From: an uncultured Bacilli bacterium
Lineage (GTDB): Bacteria; Bacillota_I; Bacilli_A; RF39; UBA660
Direction: 5' to 3'
NCBI GenBank assembly: GCA_958413985.1
Contig: CATYVZ010000011.1
Span: forward strand, 1 to 29,368
Length of the DNA stretch: 29,368 bases
Each line of letters begins with the position of its first letter. Within the stretch, counting starts at the first letter, position 1. This document shows positions 22,147 through 29,368 of the stretch, piece after piece. A model generated the notes under the pieces. That model was given only the letters and a program-made list of their open reading frames with translations, was not told the DNA's origin and did not search any database. The position numbers and the translations under genes were made by a program.

Positions 22147-22353
22147 TTATTTTAATGAATTTTCTAATGTATTTAAGATATATTCTTTACTATTCTCATC
22201 ACTATTAGACCATAATTGCTCAAAAAAAACGCCTAAACCCGGTAAAGTAATTTCATCATTTTCTTTAATTGAAGCTTCAATAGAGGCTTTTATTTCATCT
22301 GTTTTAGCTCCTTTAAAATTTTTTTTAATATGCTTTCGAATACTAATATCCAT
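22147..22353 (-). CDS. sspI: Small acid-soluble spore protein, SspI family
   Basis: 68 residues. The core ITLPGLGVFFEQLWSNSDEN, then SKEYILNTLENSL, matches the SspI family hallmark (LPGLGVLFE..W...... followed by an amphipathic C-terminal helix). The N-terminus (ISIRKHIKKNFKGAKTDEIK, then ASIEASIKEND) fits the family's helix as well. In Bacillus sspI is expressed in the forespore under sigma-G. It is a lone minus-strand gene with AAAGGA before its ATG. The stop lies one base from the small RNA's T run, so the two convergent transcripts share a terminator. It supports sporulation capacity or descent from spore formers. Confidence 0.88.
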   Translation of the reverse strand: MDISIRKHIKKNFKGAKTDEIKASIEASIKENDEITLPGLGVFFEQLWSNSDENSKEYILNTLENSLK

Positions 22354-22427
22354 AAAATCAGTCCTTTCAAAAATTATTTTGTTTAAAAATAATTAAAATA
22401 TGTATTTATTTTTATAAAAAAATATTA

Positions 22428-22433
22428 TATAAT
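22428..22433 (+). promoter_or_regulatory. -10 of the lemA promoter
   Basis: TATAAT 20 bases before the lemA ATG; the -35 is poor. It overlaps an in-frame ATG at 22432-22434, which therefore cannot be the start. Confidence 0.55.
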
Positions 22434-22452
22434 GATAATGGAGGTAAGAGAT

Positions 22453-23016
22453 ATGGAAGGATGGTTAATTGCTTTAATCGTAATCGGCGCTATCGTTTTG
22501 TTATTGGTGTTTTTTGTAGCTGGTACTTACAATTCTTTAGTTAGTTTACGAAATAAAGTGAAGGATCAATGGTCACAAATTGATGTATTACTTAAAAGAA
22601 GGGCAGATTTAATTCCTAACTTAGTCGAGACTGTCAAGGGTTACGCTAAACACGAAAGCGAAACTTTAGAAAATGTCATCGCAGCTAGAAATAGAATCGC
22701 TGATGCTAAGACTACTGAAGAAGAAATCAAAGCTGATGGAGAATTATCTAGAGCATTAGGTAGATTGTTTGCAGTTGCTGAATCTTATCCAGATTTAAAA
22801 GCTAACACAAACTTTATGGATCTGCAAAACAATTTGAAAGAAACTGAAGATAAGATTCAATATGCTAGACAATTTTATAACGATGCTGTTTTAAAATACA
22901 AAGACAAAATAGAACAGTTTCCTTCTAACATTGTGGCTTCGATATTCAAATTCAAACCTGAAGCATTTTTTGAAACTGACGCCGCTTCAAAAGAAGTGCC
23001 AAAAGTGCAGTTTTAG
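22453..23016 (+). CDS. lemA: LemA family membrane protein
   Basis: 188-residue-class protein: a short N-terminus, one TM helix (about 4-23), then a long helical domain with the family signature YNSLVSLRNKVKDQWSQIDV, RRADLIPNLVETVKGYAKHE and FNDAV-like YNDAVLKYKD near the end. Start is ATG 22453, 8 bases after GGAGG. LemA proteins are widespread and of unsettled function. They often pair with DUF2207 or M48 genes; a DUF2207 gene follows here. A hairpin terminator lies in the 34 bases between them. Confidence 0.93.
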   Translation: MEGWLIALIVIGAIVLLLVFFVAGTYNSLVSLRNKVKDQWSQIDVLLKRRADLIPNLVETVKGYAKHESETLENVIAARNRIADAKTTEEEIKADGELSRALGRLFAVAESYPDLKANTNFMDLQNNLKETEDKIQYARQFYNDAVLKYKDKIEQFPSNIVASIFKFKPEAFFETDAASKEVPKVQF

Positions 23017-23039
23017 GCTTACTAAAGTAAGCTTTTTTT
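23017..23039 (+). terminator. Terminator between lemA and the DUF2207 gene
   Basis: GCTTACT (23017-23023) pairs with AGTAAGC (23026-23032), then seven T. It starts right after the lemA stop. Confidence 0.85.
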
Positions 23040-23050
23040 AAGAGGTTAAT

Positions 23051-24919
23051 ATGAAAAAAATAATATTTTTCTTTCTGTGCTTTTTAGGATATTTACCGTT
23101 TGTCCATGCTCAGTATAACATTACAGATTATCGAGTTGATCTAACCATTTTAGAAAATGGCGATGTGACAGTGATCGAAGCTTTTAAAATGTCTGGTATT
23201 TATAATGGTATCGAACGAAATATTTATTATCAGGATAACTACAATGGTTACTATGGTAATAATATTATCGCCGTTGATAGAAAATTATATGATGGTGACG
23301 CTGTTTCTTTATTAGAGGTTAGAGCTATCAACTTTACGACGACTGATTCTTTTGCCGAATTAAAGGAAAATGGTGACCTTTTTAAAGAAGATAATAAAGC
23401 TATCAAAGGTCAACATGGTGTTTATACGATCACCGCATTAACTAACGGTGAAAAATATAAAATTTATAACCCAAGTAAGATGAACAAAGATTTTTATCTT
23501 AGCTATACTTTAGAAAATATGGTTATCAATCATGAAGATATTTCTGAACTTACGATGTATCTTTTTAAAGATATGGAAGAAACGATCGATAATTTAGAAA
23601 TAACTATCCATATTGCTGGTAATCAAGATTTATTAAAAACTTGGGTACATGGTAATTTCGATAAGACGATCGATGTTATCGATCAAGAAACAGTAAAAAT
23701 TAGTATTCCTCATTTAAAAGAATCACAGGATCTTGATTTTAGAATTATCTTCGATGCAGGCATTATCGATGCTGATAAAAAATCGCATCAAACCGTTTTA
23801 GAGCAAATCGAAAAAATCGAGGAAAAATTAATTTCTGGACCTGAAATCGATGGTAATAGTGAATATAACAAGTTAAAAGAATCAGCCTATAATTTAGTTA
23901 GTGTTGTCGAGAAAAATTACGATCGAAGTGATTATGATCTAGCTTATCAGGCAGTATCTTTGTTAAGAGATGATGATGAATTAAAAACGCAATTATTAAT
24001 TAGATTGATGAATGCAGAACCTAAAATTGAACGAAGGGAAGTTATTTCAAAGGTTATTTTAACAAGTATACTAGCGCTTTGGTTAGTAGGTATTATGGTT
24101 ATAATTTATCAAATATATAAAAAATACGGTAACAAAGAAGAATTTATAGATAAATACTTTACTGATCTTCCTTTGTATGAACCGTTTATCAGTGGTTATA
24201 TATTGCGAAAAAAAATTACTAATGCTGATTTTGTAGCTACAATTTTAAGTATGATCGATAAAAAGATAATAACGTTAAAAAAAGTGGATGAAGAATACAT
24301 TTTCAGTCAAAAAAAGACTAAAGATTTAACGGATGTCGAAGATAAAATGTTAAAATTTTTATTTGAGGATCAAAAAGAAATAACATTTAATGAGTTTAAA
24401 AATAAAGCTAAAAATAATTCTGAGCGGTTTTTAAATCTTTATTCAAATTGGTTTAATGTCGCTAATGATCTAGCTTTAGCAAAAGGTTATTATGCTAATG
24501 TCACAGTAATTAAAACAGCAGGATTGATATATAGTATTATCGGGATATTTTTAGGGGTTTTTCTTCTTGATAAAGATACTTATTTCTCCTCGATTGTTAT
24601 CTTTTTATTAGCGATTGTTTCTTTTGGTTGCTTTGCTGTTTTCTTTGAAAGAACAGCTAATGGTAACGAAGAATACTTTAAGCTATTAGCTTTAAAAAGA
24701 TTTATGGGTGATCTTTCTAAAGTCGATTTAGAAATGTTACCGGATGAAAAGGTTTGGGGTAGTTATCTAGCATATTCATTAAGTTTAAATTGTGATAAAA
24801 AATTAATTAAAGCACTTTATAAGATCGATAAGACAAAATGTACTAAGTTGATCGAAGACTATAAAATAGTCGATAATATAATTAACGAAGCTTTAAATTT
24901 GGCTTATTTTAAACATTAA
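23051..24919 (+). CDS. DUF2207 membrane protein
   Basis: 622 residues. A signal peptide (1-20, ending FVHA) leads to an extracytoplasmic DUF2207 domain (about 21-235) that begins YNITDYRVDLTILENGDVTV and has GIERNIY, both typical. TM helices lie at about 333-353, 487-505 and 511-532. Between them a cytoplasmic part (about 365-480) looks like a winged-helix region (GYILRKKITNADFVATILSM, then DKKIITLKK). A second cytoplasmic tail follows residue 535. The family is commonly encoded beside lemA, which suggests a shared envelope role; the molecular function is unknown. AGAGG lies before ATG 23051. No separate promoter is seen, so expression likely depends on read-through of the terminator at 23017. 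Confidence 0.88.
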   Translation: MKKIIFFFLCFLGYLPFVHAQYNITDYRVDLTILENGDVTVIEAFKMSGIYNGIERNIYYQDNYNGYYGNNIIAVDRKLYDGDAVSLLEVRAINFTTTDSFAELKENGDLFKEDNKAIKGQHGVYTITALTNGEKYKIYNPSKMNKDFYLSYTLENMVINHEDISELTMYLFKDMEETIDNLEITIHIAGNQDLLKTWVHGNFDKTIDVIDQETVKISIPHLKESQDLDFRIIFDAGIIDADKKSHQTVLEQIEKIEEKLISGPEIDGNSEYNKLKESAYNLVSVVEKNYDRSDYDLAYQAVSLLRDDDELKTQLLIRLMNAEPKIERREVISKVILTSILALWLVGIMVIIYQIYKKYGNKEEFIDKYFTDLPLYEPFISGYILRKKITNADFVATILSMIDKKIITLKKVDEEYIFSQKKTKDLTDVEDKMLKFLFEDQKEITFNEFKNKAKNNSERFLNLYSNWFNVANDLALAKGYYANVTVIKTAGLIYSIIGIFLGVFLLDKDTYFSSIVIFLLAIVSFGCFAVFFERTANGNEEYFKLLALKRFMGDLSKVDLEMLPDEKVWGSYLAYSLSLNCDKKLIKALYKIDKTKCTKLIEDYKIVDNIINEALNLAYFKH

Positions 24920-24948
24920 AACCAACTAAAATGTAGTTGGTTTTTTTT
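24920..24948. terminator. Shared terminator of convergent genes
   Basis: AACCAACTA (24920-24928) pairs with TAGTTGGTT (24934-24942), with T at 24941-24948. The DUF2207 stop is at its left edge and the stop of the minus-strand gene at its right edge; it can serve both. Confidence 0.9.
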
Positions 24949-25216
24949 ACATCATTTGATAATTTGATGTGTTATATGAATTATTTGAATTAATTATACC
25001 TTCTAAAGTACTTACTCTTTTTTCCAAGTTGCTTAATTGTGCCATAAAGTTTTCTTGGTTGTCATTTTGAAAGTTAGTTTGTGTTGGATAGTACATTTGA
25101 TTAGATTGGTAAGGCATTTGATTTGGGATAGGCATGATAGGGGCAATAGGCATTCCTCCCATCATTCCCATATTGTATACTGGATATTGTCCATTACAGT
25201 TTCTATCTTTTTTCAT
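24947..25216 (-). CDS. Met/Asn/Gln/Pro-rich small protein, coat-like
   Basis: 89 residues of low complexity: a KKDRNCNGQYPVYN start, a Met/Pro/Gly stretch (MGMMGGMPIAPIMPIPNQMP), a Tyr/Gln/Asn stretch, then a short coiled coil (NFMAQLSNLEKRVSTLEGII) and an Asn/Ser tail. I do not recognise a named family. The composition and the C-terminal coiled coil resemble small coat or exosporium proteins of spore formers. AGGAGG stands 6 bases before ATG, a stronger site than most genes here have. It is a lone minus-strand gene, like the YqfQ-like and sspI genes, and its upstream CATATAAT resembles that of the YqfQ-like gene. Real coding is supported by the ribosome site and the shared terminator; the role is inference. 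Confidence 0.7.
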   Translation of the reverse strand: MKKDRNCNGQYPVYNMGMMGGMPIAPIMPIPNQMPYQSNQMYYPTQTNFQNDNQENFMAQLSNLEKRVSTLEGIINSNNSYNTSNYQMM

Positions 25217-25242
25217 AATTTCCTCCTTTTGTTTCTAATTAA

Positions 25243-25268
25243 TTATATGCTTTAATTATATTTTGGTG
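25243..25268 (-). promoter_or_regulatory. Sigma-K/E-like promoter of the coat-like gene
   Basis: On the minus strand AC (25268-25267), 16 bases, then CATATAATTA starting at 25250. The CATATAAT octamer is identical to that before the YqfQ-like gene. A sigma-A TATAAT reading is also possible. Confidence 0.35.
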
Positions 25269-25269
25269 T

Positions 25270-25275
25270 ATAATT
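25270..25275 (+). promoter_or_regulatory. -10 of the trmB promoter
   Basis: TATAAT 16 bases before the trmB start; the -35 is unclear. Confidence 0.5.
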
Positions 25276-25290
25276 ATCTTAGGTGAATTT

Positions 25291-25938
25291 ATGAGATTAA
25301 GAAATATAAAAGGAGCACATGATATAATAGGTGCTAGTAGATATTTTGTTATAAATCCGAAAGATTATCGTGGCAAAATGTCTAAGTTGTTTGGTAATGA
25401 TAATGCTATTGAAATAGAAATTGGAATGGGAAAAGGAGATTTTTTAATTAATAAAGCGCTTAAAAATCCTCACATTAATTTTATCGGTATTGAAAAATAT
25501 GCTAGTGTTTTAGTTAAGGCTATCAAAAAATTGGAAAATATCGAATTAAATAATTTAAAAATTATGAATATCGATGCAAATACAATCGATGAAGTATTCA
25601 CTAAAGAAATAACTAAAATATATTTAAATTTTTCTGATCCTTGGCCTAAGAAAAAACATGCTGATAGAAGATTGACCAGTCCTATCTTTCTAGATAAATA
25701 TAGCAATATCTTTAAAAAAGATTATGTTATCGAGATGAAGACGGATAATCAAAAATTATTTGCATACTCATTGGTAACGTTAAGTCAAAATGGTTATGTT
25801 TTTTCTAAAGTCAAATTAGATTTATATTCTGATTTAGACGATGATAATATTGCTACTGAATATGAACGAAAGTTTCATAATTTAGGGTTGCCAATTTATC
25901 AGTTGTCAGCTGTACACGAATTTGACAAAAATAAGTAA
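25291..25938 (+). CDS. trmB: tRNA (guanine46-N7)-methyltransferase
   Basis: SAM-dependent enzyme that makes m7G46 in the tRNA variable loop. At 215 residues it has the usual length. The SAM-binding loop is IEIEIGMGKGDFLI. The family signature is NFSDPWPKKKHADRRLTS, with the catalytic/substrate Asp in SDPWPK. Further conserved parts are EMKTDNQ and TEYERKF near the C-terminus. AGGTGA lies 4-5 bases before ATG 25291. It is probably transcribed alone, with its own promoter and another promoter before the next gene. Confidence 0.96.
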   Translation: MRLRNIKGAHDIIGASRYFVINPKDYRGKMSKLFGNDNAIEIEIGMGKGDFLINKALKNPHINFIGIEKYASVLVKAIKKLENIELNNLKIMNIDANTIDEVFTKEITKIYLNFSDPWPKKKHADRRLTSPIFLDKYSNIFKKDYVIEMKTDNQKLFAYSLVTLSQNGYVFSKVKLDLYSDLDDDNIATEYERKFHNLGLPIYQLSAVHEFDKNK

Positions 25939-25943
25939 ATTTC

Positions 25944-25973
25944 TTGCTAAACTCTTGCTAAATTTGTTATAAT
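25944..25973 (+). promoter_or_regulatory. Promoter of the envelope operon
   Basis: TTGCTA (25944-25949), 18-base spacer, TGT-TATAAT (-10 at 25968-25973). CTTGCTAAA occurs twice, 11 bases apart, from 25943. Confidence 0.65.
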
Positions 25974-25995
25974 ATATATTGAGTAGGTGAAACGT

Positions 25996-26595
25996 ATGAA
26001 AAAAATGTTACTGCTTGCTTGTCTACTTCTATTATGTGGCTGTTCAGTTGTTAGAATAGATACAAATAGTGTCGATAATATTGTAAGTGTTATTTTGTCA
26101 AAAAATAATGATTTATATAATCAAATTGGTAAGGGCTACAAATATTATGTTCCGCGTGGTGTTTCTTATATAGACACAGCTGATTATAATGATGTTCTTT
26201 ATTCTAATGGTAATTATTATTATCTATATATCGATATCATAAGTTATTATCACAACATATCGAAAGAGTATGTTGTAGATCCTGATGCCTATTATTCACG
26301 AAAGATAGATATTAATGGCAAACAAGGTTATTTAGAGATAAACCAACAGGACAATGGCCGATATTTTATCGAGTTTATGTATAATTACTCAAAGATAGAA
26401 GTTTTAGCCGATCGTGATGATATTAACGATATAGTATTAAATACATCATATATTTTATCAACGGTAAAATTTAATGATAACGTTATAAAAGTTATTTTAG
26501 ATGAAGAGTTTTTGGTGAGTGAAGAAAAGTACGATATCTTTACTTCAAAAAAGGAAACAGACAACTTTTTAAAATTAGAAGATGAGGTGGAATAA
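25996..26595 (+). CDS. Lipoprotein of unknown function
   Basis: 199 residues from ATG 25996, 5 bases after AGGTGA (an in-frame GTG at 25987 lies inside the site). A type II signal peptide, KKMLLLACLLLLCGC, has the lipid-modified Cys at 16. The mature part is Tyr, Asp and Asn rich (GKGYKYYVPRGVSYIDTADY, then SNGNYYYLYIDIISYY) with alternating strands, and could be one or two small beta domains. I recognise no family. It is the first gene of a four-gene operon: the next start follows the stop directly. It is probably an outer-leaflet envelope protein. Confidence 0.8.
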   Translation: MKKMLLLACLLLLCGCSVVRIDTNSVDNIVSVILSKNNDLYNQIGKGYKYYVPRGVSYIDTADYNDVLYSNGNYYYLYIDIISYYHNISKEYVVDPDAYYSRKIDINGKQGYLEINQQDNGRYFIEFMYNYSKIEVLADRDDINDIVLNTSYILSTVKFNDNVIKVILDEEFLVSEEKYDIFTSKKETDNFLKLEDEVE

Positions 26596-27231
26596 ATGAG
26601 TCTACTTGATAAAATGAAAAATTTATTTACAGATGAGGTGGAGGAACCGATTAAAAGCGAAGTTATTCAGGTTGAAATACCAGCTCCTGCAAAGCAAGAA
26701 CCAGAAGAACCAACTGTCAAAGTCGAAGAAAAAGCTACGCCGATATTCTTTGATGATGCCTATTTTAAGGAACTAGAACAACCTAAAAAAGAAGTGAAGT
26801 CTAGTTATTTAAAGGAACAGACAAAATTGAAAGATGAAAGAAAAAGCTTTAAACCAACACCGATTATTTCTCCTGTTTATGGTGTATTAGATAAAAACTA
26901 TAATAAAGAAGATATAACCTTGTCTAAAGAAAGTAAAAATCAACGTTTAAATTTAAGTGCGACGATCGACGAAGTTAGAAAAAAAGCTTATGGTACTTTA
27001 GAAGATGAATTGGAAAACACTTTAGCTGGCAATAATTCAATCCTTTTTAACGACGAGATAAAAGATGATGATCTGTTTGACGAATTAGTCGAGGACAAAG
27101 ATGAACCTATTAACATTATTGAAGATGATGTTAATATGATCGAAGATGAATTAGATTCAAAAAAAGATTCAGTTTTGACTGAAAGTGAGTTGTTTGACAT
27201 GATCGACAGTATGTATGAGAAGGGAGAATAA
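26596..27231 (+). CDS. Acidic, mostly disordered protein of unknown function
   Basis: 211 residues, strongly Glu/Asp rich, without signal peptide or TM, so cytoplasmic. It starts with a short amphipathic segment (SLLDKMKNLFTDE), followed by a Pro/Glu/Lys-rich linker (20-48). A distinct motif, FKPTPIISPVYGVLDKNY, stands at 85-102 and looks like a conserved binding site. The C-terminal half has acidic helices ending ESELFDMIDSMYEKGE. I do not recognise it. The order (N-terminal amphipathic helix, linker, short motif) is that of adaptor proteins at the membrane or septum. GAGGTGG lies before its ATG, which touches the upstream stop. It is co-transcribed with the lipoprotein and the YtxG/YtxH-like genes. 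Confidence 0.75.
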   Translation: MSLLDKMKNLFTDEVEEPIKSEVIQVEIPAPAKQEPEEPTVKVEEKATPIFFDDAYFKELEQPKKEVKSSYLKEQTKLKDERKSFKPTPIISPVYGVLDKNYNKEDITLSKESKNQRLNLSATIDEVRKKAYGTLEDELENTLAGNNSILFNDEIKDDDLFDELVEDKDEPINIIEDDVNMIEDELDSKKDSVLTESELFDMIDSMYEKGE

Positions 27232-27234
27232 GCG

Positions 27235-27522
27235 ATGGTGATCGATATAAAGGAGTTTTTTTTAGTAATATTATTTTTGGCTTTGATTATACTAGTAATA
27301 GCAACTACTATTGCCATGATCAAGGTTATAGGCACCTTAAATAAAGTCAATCGTATCATCGATAATGTCGATACTAAAGTCAATAAATTAAATGGCTTAT
27401 TCGACATGATTGACAACACTACCGATGTTATCAATTCGTTTAGTGATAAAATTGCGACATCGATTTCAAATGGTATTACTTGGTTGTTAAATCGAAAAAG
27501 GAAAGGTGATAAAGATGAGTAA
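27235..27522 (+). CDS. YtxG-like DUF948 membrane protein
   Basis: 95 residues. One N-terminal TM helix (about 8-29) is followed by a heptad-like helix (KVNRIIDNVDTKVNKLNGLF, then DMIDNTTDVINSFSDKI) as in DUF948 proteins, and a basic end. In Bacillus ytxG and ytxH are neighbours under general stress control; the same pair occurs here, overlapping by 8 bases. GGGAGA lies 7 bases before ATG 27235. The function is not established; the membrane helix and coiled coil suggest a scaffold. Confidence 0.8.
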   Translation: MVIDIKEFFLVILFLALIILVIATTIAMIKVIGTLNKVNRIIDNVDTKVNKLNGLFDMIDNTTDVINSFSDKIATSISNGITWLLNRKRKGDKDE

Positions 27523-27925
27523 AGAAAAAAAACGTCGTGGTTTTGGTAAATTTTTAACAGGCGCTCTTGTTGGTGCTGGACTAGGAGTTTTATTTGCGCC
27601 TAAGAAAGGATCAGAGACAAGAAAAGAATTAAAGCAAAAAATTGATGAGTTGATCGCTAAGTTAAAAGAAGTCGATGCTGAAGAAGTAAGGGAAAACATC
27701 GAAACTAAAATAGAAGAAATAAAAACAGAATTAGCCGATTTAGATAAAGAAAAAGTTTTAAAAGTAGCTAAGAAGAAGGCTAAACAAATCGAGGAAAAAT
27801 CTCAAGAGTTATTAGATTATGCAGTTGAAAAGGGAACGCCAGTTTTAGAAAAAGCTGTCGATTCAGTTAGAGAAAAAGTAGTTGAAGTGACAAAACAAAT
27901 ACTAGCTAAATTAGAGAAAAACTAA
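27515..27925 (+). CDS. YtxH-domain protein
   Basis: 136 residues from ATG 27515, 4 bases after AGGTGAT; an in-frame GTG at 27506 lies in that site. A Gly-rich hydrophobic segment (FGKFLTGALVGAGLGVLFAP, about 10-29) runs straight into the YtxH signature KKGSETRKEL, then a long Lys/Glu amphipathic helix (40-136). YtxH proteins are membrane-associated and stress-induced in Bacillus, with unknown mechanism. It is the last gene of the lipoprotein operon, ending at an A/T-stem terminator. Confidence 0.88.
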   Translation: MSKEKKRRGFGKFLTGALVGAGLGVLFAPKKGSETRKELKQKIDELIAKLKEVDAEEVRENIETKIEEIKTELADLDKEKVLKVAKKKAKQIEEKSQELLDYAVEKGTPVLEKAVDSVREKVVEVTKQILAKLEKN

Positions 27926-27937
27926 TTTAGTTTTTTT
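27917..27937 (+). terminator. Terminator of the envelope operon
   Basis: AAAAACTA (27917-27924) pairs with TAGTTTTT (27928-27935), with T to 27937. It overlaps the stop and is AT-only except for one pair, so it may be leaky. Confidence 0.6.
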
Positions 27938-27964
27938 GACATTTAACTGTTTATATGGTAAAAT
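27936..27964 (+). promoter_or_regulatory. Promoter of the murein hydrolase gene
   Basis: TTGACA (27936-27941), 17-base spacer, TGG-TAAAAT (-10 at 27959-27964). A leader of about 65 bases follows. Confidence 0.8.
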
Positions 27965-28037
27965 AAAATTGATAGATAATGATATTTTTTATTGGTCAAA
28001 TTATTTTTATAATTAATGAAGTGGTTAGGTGAAATTG

Positions 28038-29282
28038 ATGAAAAAAGTTAGTAAGATATTATGCCAAGCATTGTTCGTTGTCTGTTTGTTAGCAGCTAAT
28101 TTTTATATACCAGAAGTCCAAGCTAAAACCTTAAGAGAAATGCGGGAAGAATTAGAAGAATTAAAACAAAAATATGAAGATAATCAATTACAGATTGATT
28201 TGACAGAAGAAGAAATTGCTCAAACAGAATCAAGAATAAGTACAATTAGAAAAAGAATTGTAACTATTCAAGAAAACATGTTCGAACTAAGAAATACGAT
28301 CGAACAATTAAATCAGGATATTGCTGCTAAAGAAGAAGAAATTAAAGATATATTAGTTTTCTTTCAAGTAGCAAATGGAGAAAATGCTTATTTGCAGTAT
28401 GCTTTTGGTGCGAAAGATTTTACTGACTTTATTTACCGTTTAGCTATTTCTGAACAGTTAGCTTCTTATAATGATGAATTAGTTGAAAAATATAAGCAAG
28501 ATATCGAGGAAAGTAAACGTAAAACTAAAGAATTAGAAGAAGAGGAACAAACTTTAGATCAAGAACGAGAAGATCTAGAAGTCGAGTTAGCTAAATTAGG
28601 TGATAAGTTATCGAATTTAGACGATGATTCGATTTCGATCGAGGAACAATTAAAAATGATGGAATCAGAGATTGAACTTTATGTTTCTTTAGGATGTAGC
28701 GAAGATCAGACGATTGAACAATGTGGTGCTCAAGTCTTGCCACCTGATACTACAATGTGGCGTCCAATACCAACCGGATATATTTCAGGTTATTCTGGTT
28801 GGCGTATTAATCCTATTACTGGCGAGGATGATGATTTTCACCATGGCTTAGACATGTCGGATAGTGGCGCTAATTATTATGATTATCCCGTTTATTCGAT
28901 AGCTAATGGAATTGTAGTATATGTCGATAATTCAAAAACTTATCAGTGTGGTGGTAGAAAGGTATATGTCCAACACTATATTAATGGTAAATTCTATACT
29001 AGTGGTTATTGGCATCTACGTGAGGCAACAGTTGAGGTAGGTCAGGTTGTAACTAAAAATACTCAAGTTGGTGTTATGGGTGGTTATAAAGGCACTGAAT
29101 ATTGGGATACATGTACAACAGGAGCTCATTTACATCTAGAACTTTCAGATAAGCCATTTAATAAAGAAAATGGTGGAACTGGAAGTATCAATGGTTTACG
29201 TGAAGGCTTCCTTCGCCCAGAGTTATATATAAACTTTCCTAGTAAAGGTGTTTACTGGAATGATAGAACAACTAAATATTAA
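28038..29282 (+). CDS. EnvC/PcsB-like murein hydrolase, coiled coil plus M23 domain
   Basis: 415-residue-class secreted endopeptidase acting on peptide cross-links. Signal peptide 1-29 (ending VQA). A long coiled coil (about 31-215) has a broken middle (FFQVANGENAYLQYAFGAKD, then FTDFIYRLA) as in PcsB/CwlO/EnvC proteins, which FtsEX controls. The M23 domain (about 240-372) keeps its zinc ligands: HHGLD (H268, D272) and HLH (364-366), with H326 in YWHL, so it should be active. Cys220, 229, 304 and 359 lie outside the cell and could form disulfides, unusual for the family. ATG 28038 is 5 bases after AGGTGA; a TTG one codon upstream is possible. FtsEX is not in the window. Confidence 0.9.
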   Translation: MKKVSKILCQALFVVCLLAANFYIPEVQAKTLREMREELEELKQKYEDNQLQIDLTEEEIAQTESRISTIRKRIVTIQENMFELRNTIEQLNQDIAAKEEEIKDILVFFQVANGENAYLQYAFGAKDFTDFIYRLAISEQLASYNDELVEKYKQDIEESKRKTKELEEEEQTLDQEREDLEVELAKLGDKLSNLDDDSISIEEQLKMMESEIELYVSLGCSEDQTIEQCGAQVLPPDTTMWRPIPTGYISGYSGWRINPITGEDDDFHHGLDMSDSGANYYDYPVYSIANGIVVYVDNSKTYQCGGRKVYVQHYINGKFYTSGYWHLREATVEVGQVVTKNTQVGVMGGYKGTEYWDTCTTGAHLHLELSDKPFNKENGGTGSINGLREGFLRPELYINFPSKGVYWNDRTTKY

Positions 29283-29302
29283 AGGTAGCAATACCTTTTT
29301 TT
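29281..29302 (+). terminator. Terminator of the murein hydrolase gene
   Basis: AAAGGTA (29281-29287) pairs with TACCTTT (29292-29298), followed by T to 29302. Confidence 0.85.
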
Positions 29303-29325
29303 GTTTGTCTTTTTTTCGTAAAATA

Positions 29326-29354
29326 TTGCTTTTGATAGATAAATGATATATAAT
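29326..29354 (+). promoter_or_regulatory. Promoter of the next gene, beyond the window
   Basis: TTGCTT (29326-29331), 17-base spacer, TATAAT (29349-29354). An AGAAAG near the edge may begin its ribosome site. Confidence 0.65.
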
Positions 29355-29368
29355 GAAAATGTAGAAAG

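Noticed and set aside
22115..22396. A 93-codon plus-strand frame over the end of the small RNA and sspI
   Set aside because: It is antisense to the clear SspI-family gene and starts inside the RNA terminator region.
25943..25962. CTTGCTAAA repeated twice before the lipoprotein operon
   Set aside because: Only two short copies overlap the -35 region; there is not enough to call an operator.

Overview
The window is about 29.4 kb of AT-rich DNA (roughly 30% GC by eye) from a low-GC Gram-positive bacterium (Bacillota). The evidence is Bacillus-type cell division and DNA repair genes, AGGTGA/AGGAGG ribosome binding sites, many TG-extended -10 promoters, a Bacillota-type LexA operator, and short hairpin-plus-T terminators after most transcripts. 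TGA is used as stop and TGG as Trp, so the code is standard and not Mycoplasma-like. Three spore-associated small genes (an SspI-type SASP, a YqfQ/VrrA-like protein and a Met/Asn/Gln-rich coat-like protein) point to a sporulating lineage or a descendant of one. A gut-associated, uncultured Bacilli/Erysipelotrichia-like lineage is my inference, not proven.

Layout. 1-584: 3' end of a surface-type protein with a DUF6273-like end whose last part looks like a diversity-generating-retroelement variable region. 760-1845: lexA, facing a LexA-boxed promoter that drives two tiny genes (a small HTH-like protein and a 46-residue single-TM peptide). 1953-2555: secreted, C-terminally anchored thermonuclease. 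2641-4446: typA/bipA. 4661-5008: YqfQ/VrrA-like gene. 5125-8174: type IV pilus/competence platform protein with an unusual duplicated N-terminal extension, plus prepilin peptidase. 8285-13316: cell wall and division block murG-murB-divIB and ftsA-ftsZ. 13406-14249: a VbhA/Fic-type toxin-antitoxin pair. 14446-19154: mutL, proS, a SPOR-like membrane protein and radC. 19237-21664: a membrane protein with a NERD-like domain, overlapping a Cas4-like/DEDDy (DUF2779) nuclease. 21736-22353: rpoZ, a probable structured small RNA, and sspI. 22453-24919: lemA and a DUF2207 protein. 24947-25216: coat-like small protein. 25291-25938: trmB. 25996-27925: envelope operon (lipoprotein, acidic unknown protein, YtxG-like, YtxH-like). 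28038-29282: EnvC/PcsB-like M23 murein hydrolase. The window ends in a promoter for the next gene.

How the genes fit together. Most are housekeeping: peptidoglycan precursor synthesis and Z-ring assembly, septal or wall hydrolysis, mismatch repair, tRNA charging and tRNA modification. Around these sit condition-dependent modules: the SOS switch at lexA, competence/pilus assembly, toxin-antitoxin, a two-gene nuclease module, and single minus-strand genes that look sporulation-linked. No tRNA, rRNA, CRISPR array, insertion sequence or integrase was seen. No stretch of more than 300 bases lacks a gene; the largest gaps (about 200 bases at 4447-4660, 14250-14445 and 21937-22146) are described in the entries.
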